Of a stretch of 64,000 nucleotides of DNA, positions 34,352 to 45,171 are shown one piece after another. The notes beneath the pieces were generated by a model. The model saw only the letters and a list, made by a program, of their open reading frames with translations, was not told the origin of the DNA and made no database searches. Both the position numbers and the translations under genes were made by a program. Source of the DNA: Gyromitra esculenta (lineage: Eukaryota; Ascomycota; Pezizomycetes; Pezizales; Discinaceae); NCBI GenBank assembly GCA_038503075.1, contig JBCAML010000010.1, positions 620,001 to 684,000 of the forward strand, in the 5' to 3' direction. How positions within the stretch are numbered: the first letter of the stretch is position 1; every line of letters starts with the position of its first letter.

Positions 34352-35413
34352 CTAATCAGCTATTCCGGGGGAAAACCCTCTCCAAGCAGAAATCCTGTCC
34401 ATCATACCCTCGCTCTTCTTTGCCGCTTCTTCAGCGAGCCTATCCATATCCATCCTTACAGTTGCAAAATTCAACCTGGACCTCTGGACATCTTCGTCCT
34501 GCATGACTTCCTTCCCAAAACTTTCTTCATTCGCCCAATAATCCGCCATCTTCTCGCGTAAATGTTTATTCTGGATCACTGTTTGTCGGAGGAAGTTATC
34601 TGCGTGTAATCTAGCAGCAACGGTCTCAACAGCCCTTGTGAGACTCTCCAAGCTCTCCTCCAACCGCTGCCCCTCCAGCCCAAGTATCCACCTTCCAGTC
34701 CCCGAGAGGTAGACGGCGTACCCCAATAAGGCGTCGAGGAGAGCCATACTAATACCACGGTAGAATTCAAGATTCCAATGGGTCCATCGAACCTCCTGTG
34801 GGGTTTTGGCGGTGGAATTGATTGTGTGAGCGGATGAAGATATACCGACCATGTATATTTCTGCGAGGAACAGTGCAGCGCCGGCGATGGTAGCCTGCGT
34901 TCGCCAAATTCTTCCGTGGGGCGAGAAAAAGGACGAGGTCACTATCCCGAGAACAGCGATGTGCAAAAGATGTGGCAATGCTATTGAGGGTAGCGCGTAG
35001 AACAGAAACGTATTTGGGTCGTCCAGAGAACACCAGTTGCACTCTACTAGTGGTCCGGGGCCATATGCTGCGTAGAGTAGTCGCCCTTCCTTACTACTGA
35101 GACGCTTCCTGAGAATCTCATCAGCGGGTGTGAGCTCACGGAGCTTTGAAATTCGGGTGAAAAGGACATCGGTAGGTGTTTGCAGGCGGGACAAAGTCGC
35201 CTTAAAGACGTTCTCGGCGGTGAAATACTCGAATGTAGAGGCGAAGGCGAGTAGGGCGGTAATGAAGAGGACATTCAATAGGCGCCTGGAGGCGGGAGAG
35301 AGAGGATGTGGAGGACCACGGGCTTTAGTAGCATAGTAGAATGCCTTTGCACGTGAATATAGGAAAGGCCCAAAAAGGAGAAGCAGCGTCTGGAGCAGAG
35401 ACCAAGACACCAT
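34352..35413 (-). CDS. Multipass membrane protein of unknown function
   Basis: Single exon, 353 residues. About five hydrophobic helices are visible (roughly residues 4-20, 45-64, 135-162, 172-193 and 222-243), then a ~110-residue charged helical tail that looks cytoplasmic (LRQTVIQNKHLREKMADYW). A short conserved-looking loop (YGPGPLVECNWCSLDDPN) with a Cys-Asn-Trp-Cys motif sits before the third helix. It resembles uncharacterised proteins of filamentous ascomycetes; I cannot name the family or function. Divergent with CCT3: 299 bp separate the two starts. Confidence 0.75.
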   Translation of the reverse strand: MVSWSLLQTLLLLFGPFLYSRAKAFYYATKARGPPHPLSPASRRLLNVLFITALLAFASTFEYFTAENVFKATLSRLQTPTDVLFTRISKLRELTPADEILRKRLSSKEGRLLYAAYGPGPLVECNWCSLDDPNTFLFYALPSIALPHLLHIAVLGIVTSSFFSPHGRIWRTQATIAGAALFLAEIYMVGISSSAHTINSTAKTPQEVRWTHWNLEFYRGISMALLDALLGYAVYLSGTGRWILGLEGQRLEESLESLTRAVETVAARLHADNFLRQTVIQNKHLREKMADYWANEESFGKEVMQDEDVQRSRLNFATVRMDMDRLAEEAAKKSEGMMDRISAWRGFSPGIAD

Positions 35414-35712
35414 CGGAGCGCGGAATGGAGGGGGGAGGCGGGCAGCACAGGTGGAGAGTTGTATCGAGCTTGTCGTGATCTTGGGGGGAGCTTGCAGGGT
35501 GGAAATCCGTGGCCTCTACGTCCCTTGTAATTCGGGTCTTGGCAGCAACCAGCCATACGGAAAAACCATCCTAATTATTCATCCCCGCACCCCCCGCGAA
35601 CATCTCCCCCACTACCCATCACCTTCACAGCCGCTCTCTCGTTTACGAAGTTCTTTTCCTCTTCGACAATAGTTTTACCAGTTTCAGCTAAAGGAGCCCT
35701 AATAATTGAATG

Positions 35713-37720
35713 ATGCAGGCTCCGGTGCTGGTGATGAACACCCAGTCGGGGGAGCGTCAAACAGGTTCGTATTCTTAAAAATACCGTACCCTAGCTATCG
35801 ATAGATAATATATGCTAATAAGTATGGGTACATAGGACGCAAAGCCCAAATTTCAAACATTACGGCTGCTAAGACTGTTGCCGATATTATTCGATCATGT
35901 CTGGGTCCTAAGGCTATGTTGAAAATGCTGTTGGACCCTATGGGTGGAATCGTGTTAACAAACGACGGACATGCCATCTTGAGAGAAATCGAGGTTGCCC
36001 ATCCGGCTGCTAAGAGCATGATCGAGTTGAGTCGGACACAGGTCAGTTTTCCATGGTGATTGTTTTTTTTGGATGTGAACTAGGACGAGGACTTGGTATT
36101 GCGGCTAGTCCCATAGCTATCTATCATCTCTACTTACCTTGGGATCAATTCTAACTAGACTATTTGGAATAGGATGAGGAGGTTGGCGATGGAACCACAA
36201 CTGTTATCATCCTTGCTGGTGAGATACTGGCCCAGGCGCTCCCTCACTTGCAACGCAACATCCATCCCGTCGTCATCATCTCTGCCTTCAAGCGTGCCCT
36301 TGCCGATGCCCTGACCATCATCGAAGATGTCTCCATCCCTATCGACACTTCCGATGATGAAGCCATGTACAACTTGATCTCGTCCTCCATCGGCACAAAG
36401 TTCGTTTCCCGGTGGTCAAAGTTGATGTGTGGTCTCGCTCTGCAGGCTGTCCGTACGGTGGCGAAGGAGGTTGGCGAGAAGACCGAAGTAGATATCAAGC
36501 GTTATGCTAAGGTCGAAAAGATACCCGGTGGTGAGATTGAAGACTCGAGAGTTCTTGATGGTGTCATGGTCAACAAGGATATTACCCACCCAAAAATGAG
36601 GAGACGGATTGAGAACCCAAGAGTTGTTTTGTTGGATTGTCCGTTGGAGTATAAGAAGGGAGAGTCACAGACAAATATTGAAATCTCGAAGGAAGAAGAC
36701 TGGAGCAAGATCTTAGAAATTGAGGAACAACAGGTCAAGGCTATGTGCGATCATATTTTGGCTGTCAAGCCGGATTTGGTCATCACTGAGAAAGGTGTTT
36801 CTGGTGTGTATTTTGGCTACTCTAAATTCCGATTTTGCTCCGGATAGAATGCTAATGCTCGTTCAAGATCTCGCTCAACACTACCTCCTCAAGGGGAATG
36901 TTACCGCTCTTCGCCGCGTCCGAAAGACTGATAATAACCGTATTGCTCGTGCCACTGGTGCCACCATCGTAAACCGTGTCGACGATATTACCGAATCGGA
37001 TGTTGGGACTGGATGTGGGCTTTTCGAGATTGAGAAGATCGGTGACGAGTATGGATCCCGCTTGCAATATGACTTACATAGAGTGAAATCTAACATACAC
37101 CTAGATACTTCACCTTCATCACAAAATGCGCCGACCCAAAAGCCTGCACAATTCTCCTCCGTGGTCCCTCTAAAGACATCCTCAATGAGATCGAACGCAA
37201 TCTCCAAGATGCCATGTCTGTCGCGCGTAATGTCTTTTTCCACCCGCGCCTCTCACCCGGTGGCGGTGCTACCGAAATGGCCGTTTCTGTTCGTCTCGCT
37301 GAGCTCGCCAAGTCTGTAGAAGGCGTTGAGCAGTGGCCTTACAGGTCCGTCGCTGAGGCAATGGAGGTCATCCCCAGAACCCTTGTTCAGAACTGCGGTG
37401 CGAGCCCGATCAGGGTATTGACCCAACTGAGGGCGAAGCATGCGCAGAAGGAGTATACTTTTGGTATTGATGGTGAGGCGGGTAAGGTTGTCGATATGAA
37501 GGACTATGGTATTTGGGAGCCAGAGGCAGTCAAGCTGCAAAGCATTAAAACTGCTATTGAGGTGAGATTTTCCATGATCTCTGAGCTTAAATTGGATGTG
37601 CGCGAACTTTTTCTAACGGGCCCTGAACATTAGTCTGCATGCTTGCTTCTCCGTGTTGACGAGATATGTGGTGCCAAGGGTGCTAGACAGGGTGGTGGAG
37701 GCCAGCAGGGTGGGGATTAA
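35713..37720 (+). CDS. CCT3: Cytosolic chaperonin CCT subunit gamma
   Basis: Six exons: 35713-35764, 35836-36041, 36173-36803, 36868-37048, 37105-37561 and 37634-37720, giving 537 residues, the normal CCT gamma length. Group II chaperonin motifs: GPKAMLKMLLDPMGGIVLTN, NDGHAIL, the ATPase loop GDGTTTVIILAGE and, near the C-terminus, GGGATEMAVSVRLA. The N-terminus MQAPVLVMNTQSGERQTGRK is typical of the gamma subunit. CCT folds actin and tubulin as a double eight-subunit ring. The last exon ends in a Gly/Gln-rich tail, also normal for CCT subunits. Confidence 0.95.
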
Positions 37721-38132
37721 AATTAAAAAGCACAATATAGAGACGATTAAGATGCATTTTTTTATCTGTAGACTAGAGTTACGGAAAAAAATACTAGGAG
37801 TACTATGTACATCTTCGAGTTTCAAAAAGTGATCCACAATATATCACTCGATTGATCAATCTAACTTAGAAAATCAATTCCCCCAATGCCACAGCAATAT
37901 CTACGCCAAATACTGACCCACTACATATAACGAGCCACGGAGACAAGTAGAGGGAGCTTCCTCGTAAAATCTCTACGAAAACATGTGCGCGGACAAGTGC
38001 TAGGTGCTGGGAACGATCACCAGACGCAGCAAATACGTGGAGTTGCCCTACCCTAAGGCCTGATCGCAGACTCGCAGTGACAGCTGCTTTTAGATCTCTA
38101 GGGCTTTCTTCTCGGGGTCAGTCCCTAGAGAT

Positions 38133-38258
38133 GGGGACGTGTCTTTGGTCTGAACTAAGGTCGAGGATTGCATGTCACCACTAGTGCGGGAAGTTTTCGC
38201 CAGCCAGGAGGGGCGTGTCCTTGGCCAAGATCAAGGATGAGGATTGCACGCGACTACC
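38133..38258. repeat. Imperfect direct repeat, ~50-bp units
   Basis: 38133-38180 and 38210-38258 share GGGGxCGTGTCxTTGG and GAGGATTGCA blocks, about 77 bp apart. Diverged and of unknown meaning. Confidence 0.4.
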
Positions 38259-38634
38259 GTATCTACTTTTTTTATTTTTAAAATGAGTTTATTAATTCTA
38301 GGACTAGAACTAAAAGGATAGGACCCTTAATGGGTATTCATCCTACGGCATGCAAAGACAGCTAACTCCATATAAAGATTTTGGATTTTCCCGAATGAAA
38401 AAAACCCCGATAGTAACCCCAGGAAGCCCATATGCTTTCTCGGCCGTCCCTTTCCCTAGGCCCGCAGAAAACACGGCAGTCGTCAAAAAAACCCGCATCC
38501 ACTTGTGCTCTACCGTAGGTATCTTAAAACCAGGGTCAACTAAATTGTAAAGCGCCGCTACCGGACGAATTAAAAGGCGTTTCTACAAAAAAAGGCATTT
38601 GTAGATACTTGTCGTAGAGCACGAGTACAGCTGC

Positions 38635-38712
38635 AGCCGTGTAAGAAAAATTTTGACACCCCACCTCACCAGCAAAATGGCCACTGGTGTCGAGACTTTT
38701 CTTACACGGCTG
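38635..38712. mobile_element. MITE-B minimal copy (78 bp)
   Basis: Left arm CAGCCGTGTAAGAAAAATTT at 38635; right arm is the inverse ending CACGGCTG at 38712, followed by TA. Three mismatches over 27 bp, all transitions. Hardly any sequence separates the arms. Same family as 52827-53069 and 53072-53151. Confidence 0.75.
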
Positions 38713-39672
38713 TACTGTCAAAACGTGATCTAGCTTTATAGCTACTTAAAAGCACAACATTAAGTGGTATATGCACAGAGTGAGTTTTGAGGAATGGGTT
38801 TCTGGTCTTTTCTACCATATTTAGTATTATATTGGGGTTAGCTTGGTGCATAGCTGACCGTATTTTAACAGTAGATATAGTATCTTATGTAAATGAGATG
38901 GGGTGTCCTTGGGGCTTGTCGGGCTGTGATGACCTTGGTGAGGTTGCATCATTGGTGGTCTTGCTTTTCATGTCATTGTTCTTTAAATTTGGCTGTCATG
39001 CAAAGGGATGAAAAAAGGTAATCTGCCTTTTTGGTAGGTCTTTTTGAAGCCCTAGTCATACCTTTTCATTTTACGAATGGTTTTGGATCGTTTAGAGAGG
39101 GGTGGGGGGTCTATGGATTTACGCTGTGTTGGTTTGAAAATATGAGTTATGGCCTAAAATATATTTTTTGCTACTGTCTACTACTCCCTAAGATCATATA
39201 GCTACACATATAAAAATTGGAACACCCTTAGATGAGAATGCTTTAGAAATGATTCACACTCAGGGAAGATTGGCTCCCCTATCCGTATCCCTATACCGCT
39301 TTTAAAATATCAGGCTATAACTAACCCTGTATAATATACAAGCTGCCTTAAACCTATTTATATGAAATGCAGAAGTAGCCCGTTCTAGAAACTTCATAAA
39401 AACTTGAACAAACATTGGCACTCTGTGACAGTTCTCCCACTCTAGATCTATGTAGTTACGCGCGTCATCGATCGTTGTTGCATATGCGAAGTGGTTGCGG
39501 CTAAATGAGGGGAGTTATACTTATAAAATCTAGGTATGATTCGAATTATCTCCATATACGTGTATGTTCCGGGGAAAATATCTTGCTAGCTACATGATTA
39601 CTATGTAGATATTCAGTCTATTCCGTCCCACAAGCCGCCCATCGAATATCCTCCAAGTTTACTGATTTCCTG
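38713..39672. other. AT-rich gene-poor DNA
   Basis: No supported gene. The short frame at 38787-39011 has a hydrophobic stretch but no other support. Confidence 0.4.
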
Positions 39673-40142
39673 ATGGTTAAAATGCCTTTCACTTCCGGGG
39701 TGCTTGCGATACTTATTACCTTATCCCTCGAAAGAAATAATGAAAAATCGACTTTGCCCTATTCTGCACCACTACCATTACCAAGCACACTCAGTGACTT
39801 TATTGCACCCTCTGATTCCGGGCCGGGAGGTCCTGGCGAGAAAATTGACGCCTTCAAAACCCATGAGGTCGTCCAGATGGTATTTGGACTATGATATACT
39901 AGGGTGAGTCAGCCAATTTATGACAAGATATTCTACATTTCATTAGTTAGCCTTTAGTCTAACTAACGTCGATATCTCAGAATCTTCAATTCGAAGACTC
40001 GGACGCAACTCCGTGCAAAGGGACCACTTTGGACCCAAACTTACACTCTCCTTTCCTCTCCAACCCCATGGTCATCGTAATCCGTCTATCCTCCGGCGCA
40101 AGTTCGAGGACACAATCAGAACTACTATCCTCTTTGTATTAA
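39673..40142 (+). CDS. Possible small secreted protein, two exons (tentative)
   Basis: Exons 39673-39879 and 39981-40142 would give 122 residues. The 101-nt intron has a weak GTATTT donor but a good branch/acceptor (CTAACTAAC ... CTCAG); a second possible donor, GTGAGT at about 39903, would use another frame. The N-terminus (MPFTSGVLAILITLSL) is signal-peptide-like. Downstream frames (40013-40258) contain a hydrophobic segment that might belong to a different gene model. No family recognised; transcript data would decide. Confidence 0.3.
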
Positions 40143-42350
40143 CCGCCTTCTTTGGCAGCGTCTATGGCGGTACACTCTTCCTCGCCATTCTCCTCGCTGG
40201 GGCATTCTCCCTCACGATAGCGATATCCAGGACTCTAAGTATGTGGAGCTTCTGTTGACTTGAAAAAAGAATAGAGTTAAGGGTTATTGAATGCGAGAGT
40301 TCCGCAGAAATGAGGGGGATGAGAGGCTGTTGGTTGCTATGCCCGGAGTGCTAGTAGAGAGTAAAACATATGGCTATCGATACTCAGGGGGTTATCGCAT
40401 GGATGTAGGAGCCAATGAGTGTAGTGGACATGCTGTGCCACTGCCTATAAATGGTAGCAGCCGGTTTGTTAGGAAGCTCACTTGTTAGATTTCTATAGTG
40501 CTGATGTGGACCCTGATATTCTCTGTCATGTATATTTTTCTTTCTAGGTAGATCTTGTCCGATTTTATGGCCGTTATTGGGGTGATGGTTGGGGCATTTA
40601 GCGGGTCCTTTTAGCATTTGAGCACCCGCTGAGGCTAAGTAACCAGGTAACCGGGAAACCAAGGACTCTCCAGTCCTTCAAGTGGGGATATGGAACTTCA
40701 AGACCAGTAGTTGTGGGCAGGAAGCTGTTAGCGAATGTAGTATCTCTGATCCGTATGTAGTTTAGATTGTATAGAGCGTGTACTAGTATGTGCTTATGCT
40801 TGTGTTATAACTTATATCCCTTGCATCACCCTAGTTCTTTGAGTGGGTGTGTGTACACTGGACTCGTATTAATAATTAATGAAATATAATATAATATGGT
40901 GTTCTCGTTCATAGATCTCTCGTAGTTTCCTTCATTCTTTAAAAATATTTTGGGGCTACCTATTCATATGTCTTGTACTCCACCGCTACCTTGCTGCTAT
41001 GTCATAACCTGTCATTCGATATCTCTCGTCAATTTTTTTTGTTGGAGCTAATATGCTTCTTAGCGCTTCTTGATAATTAAGGTTACTCCAAATTTATATT
41101 TTCCTAGCTAGCAAATTACGTACTTGCTAAAAACAAAGTCTTACCTCAGAGTATAATATGAGTACATTGCAATTGTAGATGGGGATACATTGATGAATCC
41201 CGCAACCGCCACGTGCACTGGTACATATTGCAATCATTATTAAAAGGGAACAAATAAACAAGCATCCTCATCCTAACCTGTAGTTCATATTTTTTTTGGT
41301 TGATCAGTTCTATTAGCACGAATACATGTAGTTGAGTTGTGTGATAGCTTGCTGCGCTGGTGAGGGTTTTTAGTGGTTGTCACATACTGATCATGTTCCC
41401 TAAGGTAAAACTATTTTTTTAGCGAGTTGTTTATATCCGGTTCGGTATTTGATTATGTAAGCTTAAGGCCAAGACAGGCACTAGCAATGACATACATGTA
41501 TGTTGGGACCTATTTTATTAGCCAGACCGTTGGATATAGAGGAGAACTTTTGCACGAGGTCTATTTAGAAATCACAGTGTCGAGACTCATCTTCATATTC
41601 TTTCTAACAAGCCTCCTAGGCTCCTATACTTATAGCATTGGTAGCGTTGAACTACATGCGTGTGGGTGGGCTTCAAGCAGATGGTAATTACGAAAAAGAA
41701 AAACAGTGGCGAAAAACAGTGGTAGAAGTAGCAGCTTACAACCGTATACCCCAGATGTATTTAATTGGAGGTAGAAAAATATTTGCGTTGGTAGCTTTCA
41801 AATGAAACTTGTGGCGTTTTGAGGTTATCGATTCCCTTTCTGTGACGTCGCTTATACTTGATAGATTGATAGTCGATATCTAGCCGTATCGGCCATAGAT
41901 ATATCTGGAATTGCATGTTATTGCCACTGATACCACGTGATCATGCTTGGGATCGGAGCTTAATCAACACCTTCACTTCAGCAATCTAGCTGAAGTATAT
42001 CTTTCGTTATCATAACTCGCAAAAGCTGCTTATAAATACTCGTGTCTAGACTAAAATTACGGGTAGTATTTGGAATTCGTATATCTTTTGAGCACTACTG
42101 GCATCGATGCTTCGCCGGTAGGTTGGCGAGTGATAATTTGTGACTTACCTCTACGTGCGATGAACAGAGGCTATTTGTGGCGTTCCGTTACAATTCCAGT
42201 CTATGGGTGTGGTTAAATATATCATATATATATTCTTAGAATCGCCCATCCTGTCTCTAGCACATCATCGTTCTTCCACCAACCCATAATAACTAGCAAA
42301 ACCGGCCAACCCAAAAACCTATTTTAGCTCGCCGGTGACGAGAACTTCAA
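40143..42350. other. AT-rich gene-poor DNA
   Basis: No supported gene. Small plus-strand frames (40291-40488, 41427-41687) lack recognisable features. Confidence 0.4.
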
Positions 42351-43046
42351 ATGTCATCGAAAATGAAGGCCGCCTTCAGTGTTTTCGTCTATCTCTACGC
42401 TTATAATATCGTCACTCAAAGCTATGCCCATTCATTCGAAGACTCCAAGTCCATCGATTACTTCGCCTCCACCAAGTACCCCAAGCCCATGGATCCTGAT
42501 GCTGTGGTTAACTGGAAAGCTATCCCAGTCCCCGCACATGTTCTCGCACAATATGGAATCTTCGACAACCCCCCGATCAATGAAATCGACCTCGCCCACC
42601 ACGAATCCACCAGCAGTTCCCTAAACAAGCACGCTGCTGTTGTGGCTTGCGGAACCACCGTTGACAGTCCCTTAGAGCGAGATGTTCAGTTTCTCATCGA
42701 CTATCTCAGTGGCGAGAGATGGAATTGGTACTGCAAACAAAAAGACAATGAAATGCTATACTGCACCCAGTTAGTCACTCATAGAACAGCATCTATCGGT
42801 ATCTGCGGCCCTTATCGACATCAGACAATGTGCCAAAACGCCGCTTCAGATATTGCCTTGATTAGTACACTATGTACGCGCCATATCAATGATAATGATC
42901 GTGTTGGTGGGATCGCAATTACTGCGGGTGTTCCTGGGCTGCTTTTCCGTGGCCTTATCGCGTACCATAGTGATAAGCTTGGTCAAGGGAACATTCTCTT
43001 GTTGGAAGATCGGTACACGAAGGAAACTGATGGGAGCATCGGATGA
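42351..43046 (+). CDS. Predicted secreted cysteine-containing protein
   Basis: Single exon, 231 residues. The N-terminus has a signal-peptide pattern (KMKAAFSVFVYLYAYNIV) with likely cleavage near residues 24-28. Six cysteines follow, at about 100, 128, 138, 152, 161 and 175, an even number that could form three disulfides. There is no membrane helix after the signal. No family recognised. A start five codons in (second Met) is equally possible. It lies alone in a 7.4-kb gene-poor AT-rich island, a setting common for lineage-specific secreted proteins; a role in interaction with a host or other microbes is only speculation. Confidence 0.6.
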   Translation: MSSKMKAAFSVFVYLYAYNIVTQSYAHSFEDSKSIDYFASTKYPKPMDPDAVVNWKAIPVPAHVLAQYGIFDNPPINEIDLAHHESTSSSLNKHAAVVACGTTVDSPLERDVQFLIDYLSGERWNWYCKQKDNEMLYCTQLVTHRTASIGICGPYRHQTMCQNAASDIALISTLCTRHINDNDRVGGIAITAGVPGLLFRGLIAYHSDKLGQGNILLLEDRYTKETDGSIG

Positions 43047-45171
43047 TGGCGATGGATGGCGATGGGAATACATAAAGTATTAGATTTAGAAAAAAAACCA
43101 AAAACTAATTAAGATGTTATGATAACTCCTATCAGGAATTTTCATCGCAAACCTTCCCGAGAAAACATATTTATGGAATTTAAATATTCAAGATTAGCGA
43201 CATCAGGCAGCCTCCAAGCTTGGCTTGTAGTGGTTATGGCTCCGGGTACTCCAGAGCATTTTATGTCTTTCATATATAGAAGAATACATGGATATAGTTG
43301 CATGAGATTCAAAAAATCAGATGTCAAGTCTCACCCTCATAGGCATGACCAGAAGATTTCAAACAATCCATAGCAGCATGACTTTTAACACCAGGGACGC
43401 GAATTGGGTGATGGTAACGATAGCTTATGATATCGCGCGTGGATAGACTTTCTGTGCAAAATAGGCTAACGATGTGAATATACCTGCCTATGATACCTCG
43501 ACGTGCCATCTTCAAACGTTACTTGTGATGCGGATATTGCTGCGGTTCCTAGGCTGCGCTTGCACTGTCATATATATTAAAATCTACTAGAAGACTCACT
43601 ACGGTAAACTAAATCTCAATTTCTCGCTCCCGGCGTAGAAACAGATGGTTGACCGGAATTCGGATTTTTTGTTTCCTGTATCAATACCCAAGGACCCTTA
43701 CACGGGTCGGGTATCAGAGACGCTTCTCGACAAAGTTCTCATATCAAGATCGCATCGATTCTAGTTGTCTTCGTGTTTTCCCTCCGCTCTCGTAGGACCT
43801 TGCGACTGTGTTTGCTAGAATTTCGGAGATATCAATCACGTTTTTCGTACGACTCAGGCAGGACTCAGCCTTCATTTCTAGTCTTCGGAAGAACCTCCCA
43901 CCGGCGAACTAATCGGAGTGAATGACGTATGAGTGTGGCAAATAAACACCGATATCTGAGGCAACAGTAAGTCGCTCAATATAAAGTCTAGAAAGAGGTT
44001 TACTTGCTCATAGAATATTTATATGTCTATTCAACGGTGCGGCGGTAAAGTCTGTCTCAAATCGAGTGATAGTTCATGACTAGTCGTGCCTCGATACAGG
44101 CTCTTAATTCCTTATATGAGTTTAGTTACTGTAGAAAGATAAGAAAGGACAAGTCAAAATGATAATTTATGCTCGATCAAAAAACTAAGTGAGGGCACTA
44201 TCTGCTTAGAAGTTACCTGGGACGAACCTACGAGCCAATTCAATTCTGTAATATTAAATGACACAGTTAGATCTAGCAAGCAGCCTTCTCAGCGGTTAGG
44301 AACTTGATCAATCTATGTCTCCATCATTGTTTATCACACAATACCATTGAGTTTCTTTTAGGTAATTTAAGCCGAAAGCTTAGGTCCTAACATTATGTAT
44401 ATAAAGGTGTTTTAGACGTTAGCCATTGAATGGACTCGTCAGGCGAGTGTAAAAGCGGCCCCTAGAACTCTCAGACAACACCTGAATCAAAGTATTTCTA
44501 TTTTTCACAGCACCCATCCGCGTAGATATTCTAGGAGTCTCTAAACACCTGAACTAGACATTTTGATTTGTGGGATGTGGTGTGGGCTAGGGGACTGGAC
44601 GATCTTATCAGATCTCTGACTAACGACCAAACAGACTTTTTTCTCCTGGAGTCACACCATCCAATCACAGCCCAGTCTTTGATCCCAGTCGCTATCCCCA
44701 ACCCTGAGCGGAGGCCAGCGCTCACAGCCCAACCTCTCTCCTCATTTCTTCCCAACTGCGACATCAAGACTCTGGCTTCAGCTTCACCACCTATATTGCT
44801 CCGGCGAGCGACTTCATCATCCCCCTTCTCAGATCGCTGAATAAAGATAATAAAGGTAAAAGATCAGGAAGAGAAGCAGTGAAATTGCTGGGAGGAGAGA
44901 AAAAGGAGGACGTCATCAGGAATTAAGGTGTTTCATCGATCGCACAACAAGAGACGGGACAAAGGAGACGGTTGGACAGAGGATCGCGTGTTTATTGATT
45001 CAGCCTCAGAGTCTCGTATTGCTTTTCCTTTTTGTGAAAGTGAATAGTTAGAGACATCTACAAAAGATTTGAAGATCAAGAGAGAAAGGAAGTTCTACAG
45101 AGTGTGTTGTGCGCTGCTGCTGTCTGCCTTCGCGCGACCTCACGCTATCTTTTTGTCATCGTCGTTCGACC
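43047..45171. other. Intergenic, PCF11 promoter side
   Basis: AT-rich DNA with no supported gene to about 44500. The last ~300 bp before PCF11 is purine-rich and probably its 5' UTR. Confidence 0.45.

Noticed and set aside
38133..38258. CRISPR-like or satellite array
   Set aside because: Only two diverged units are present and the organism is a fungus.
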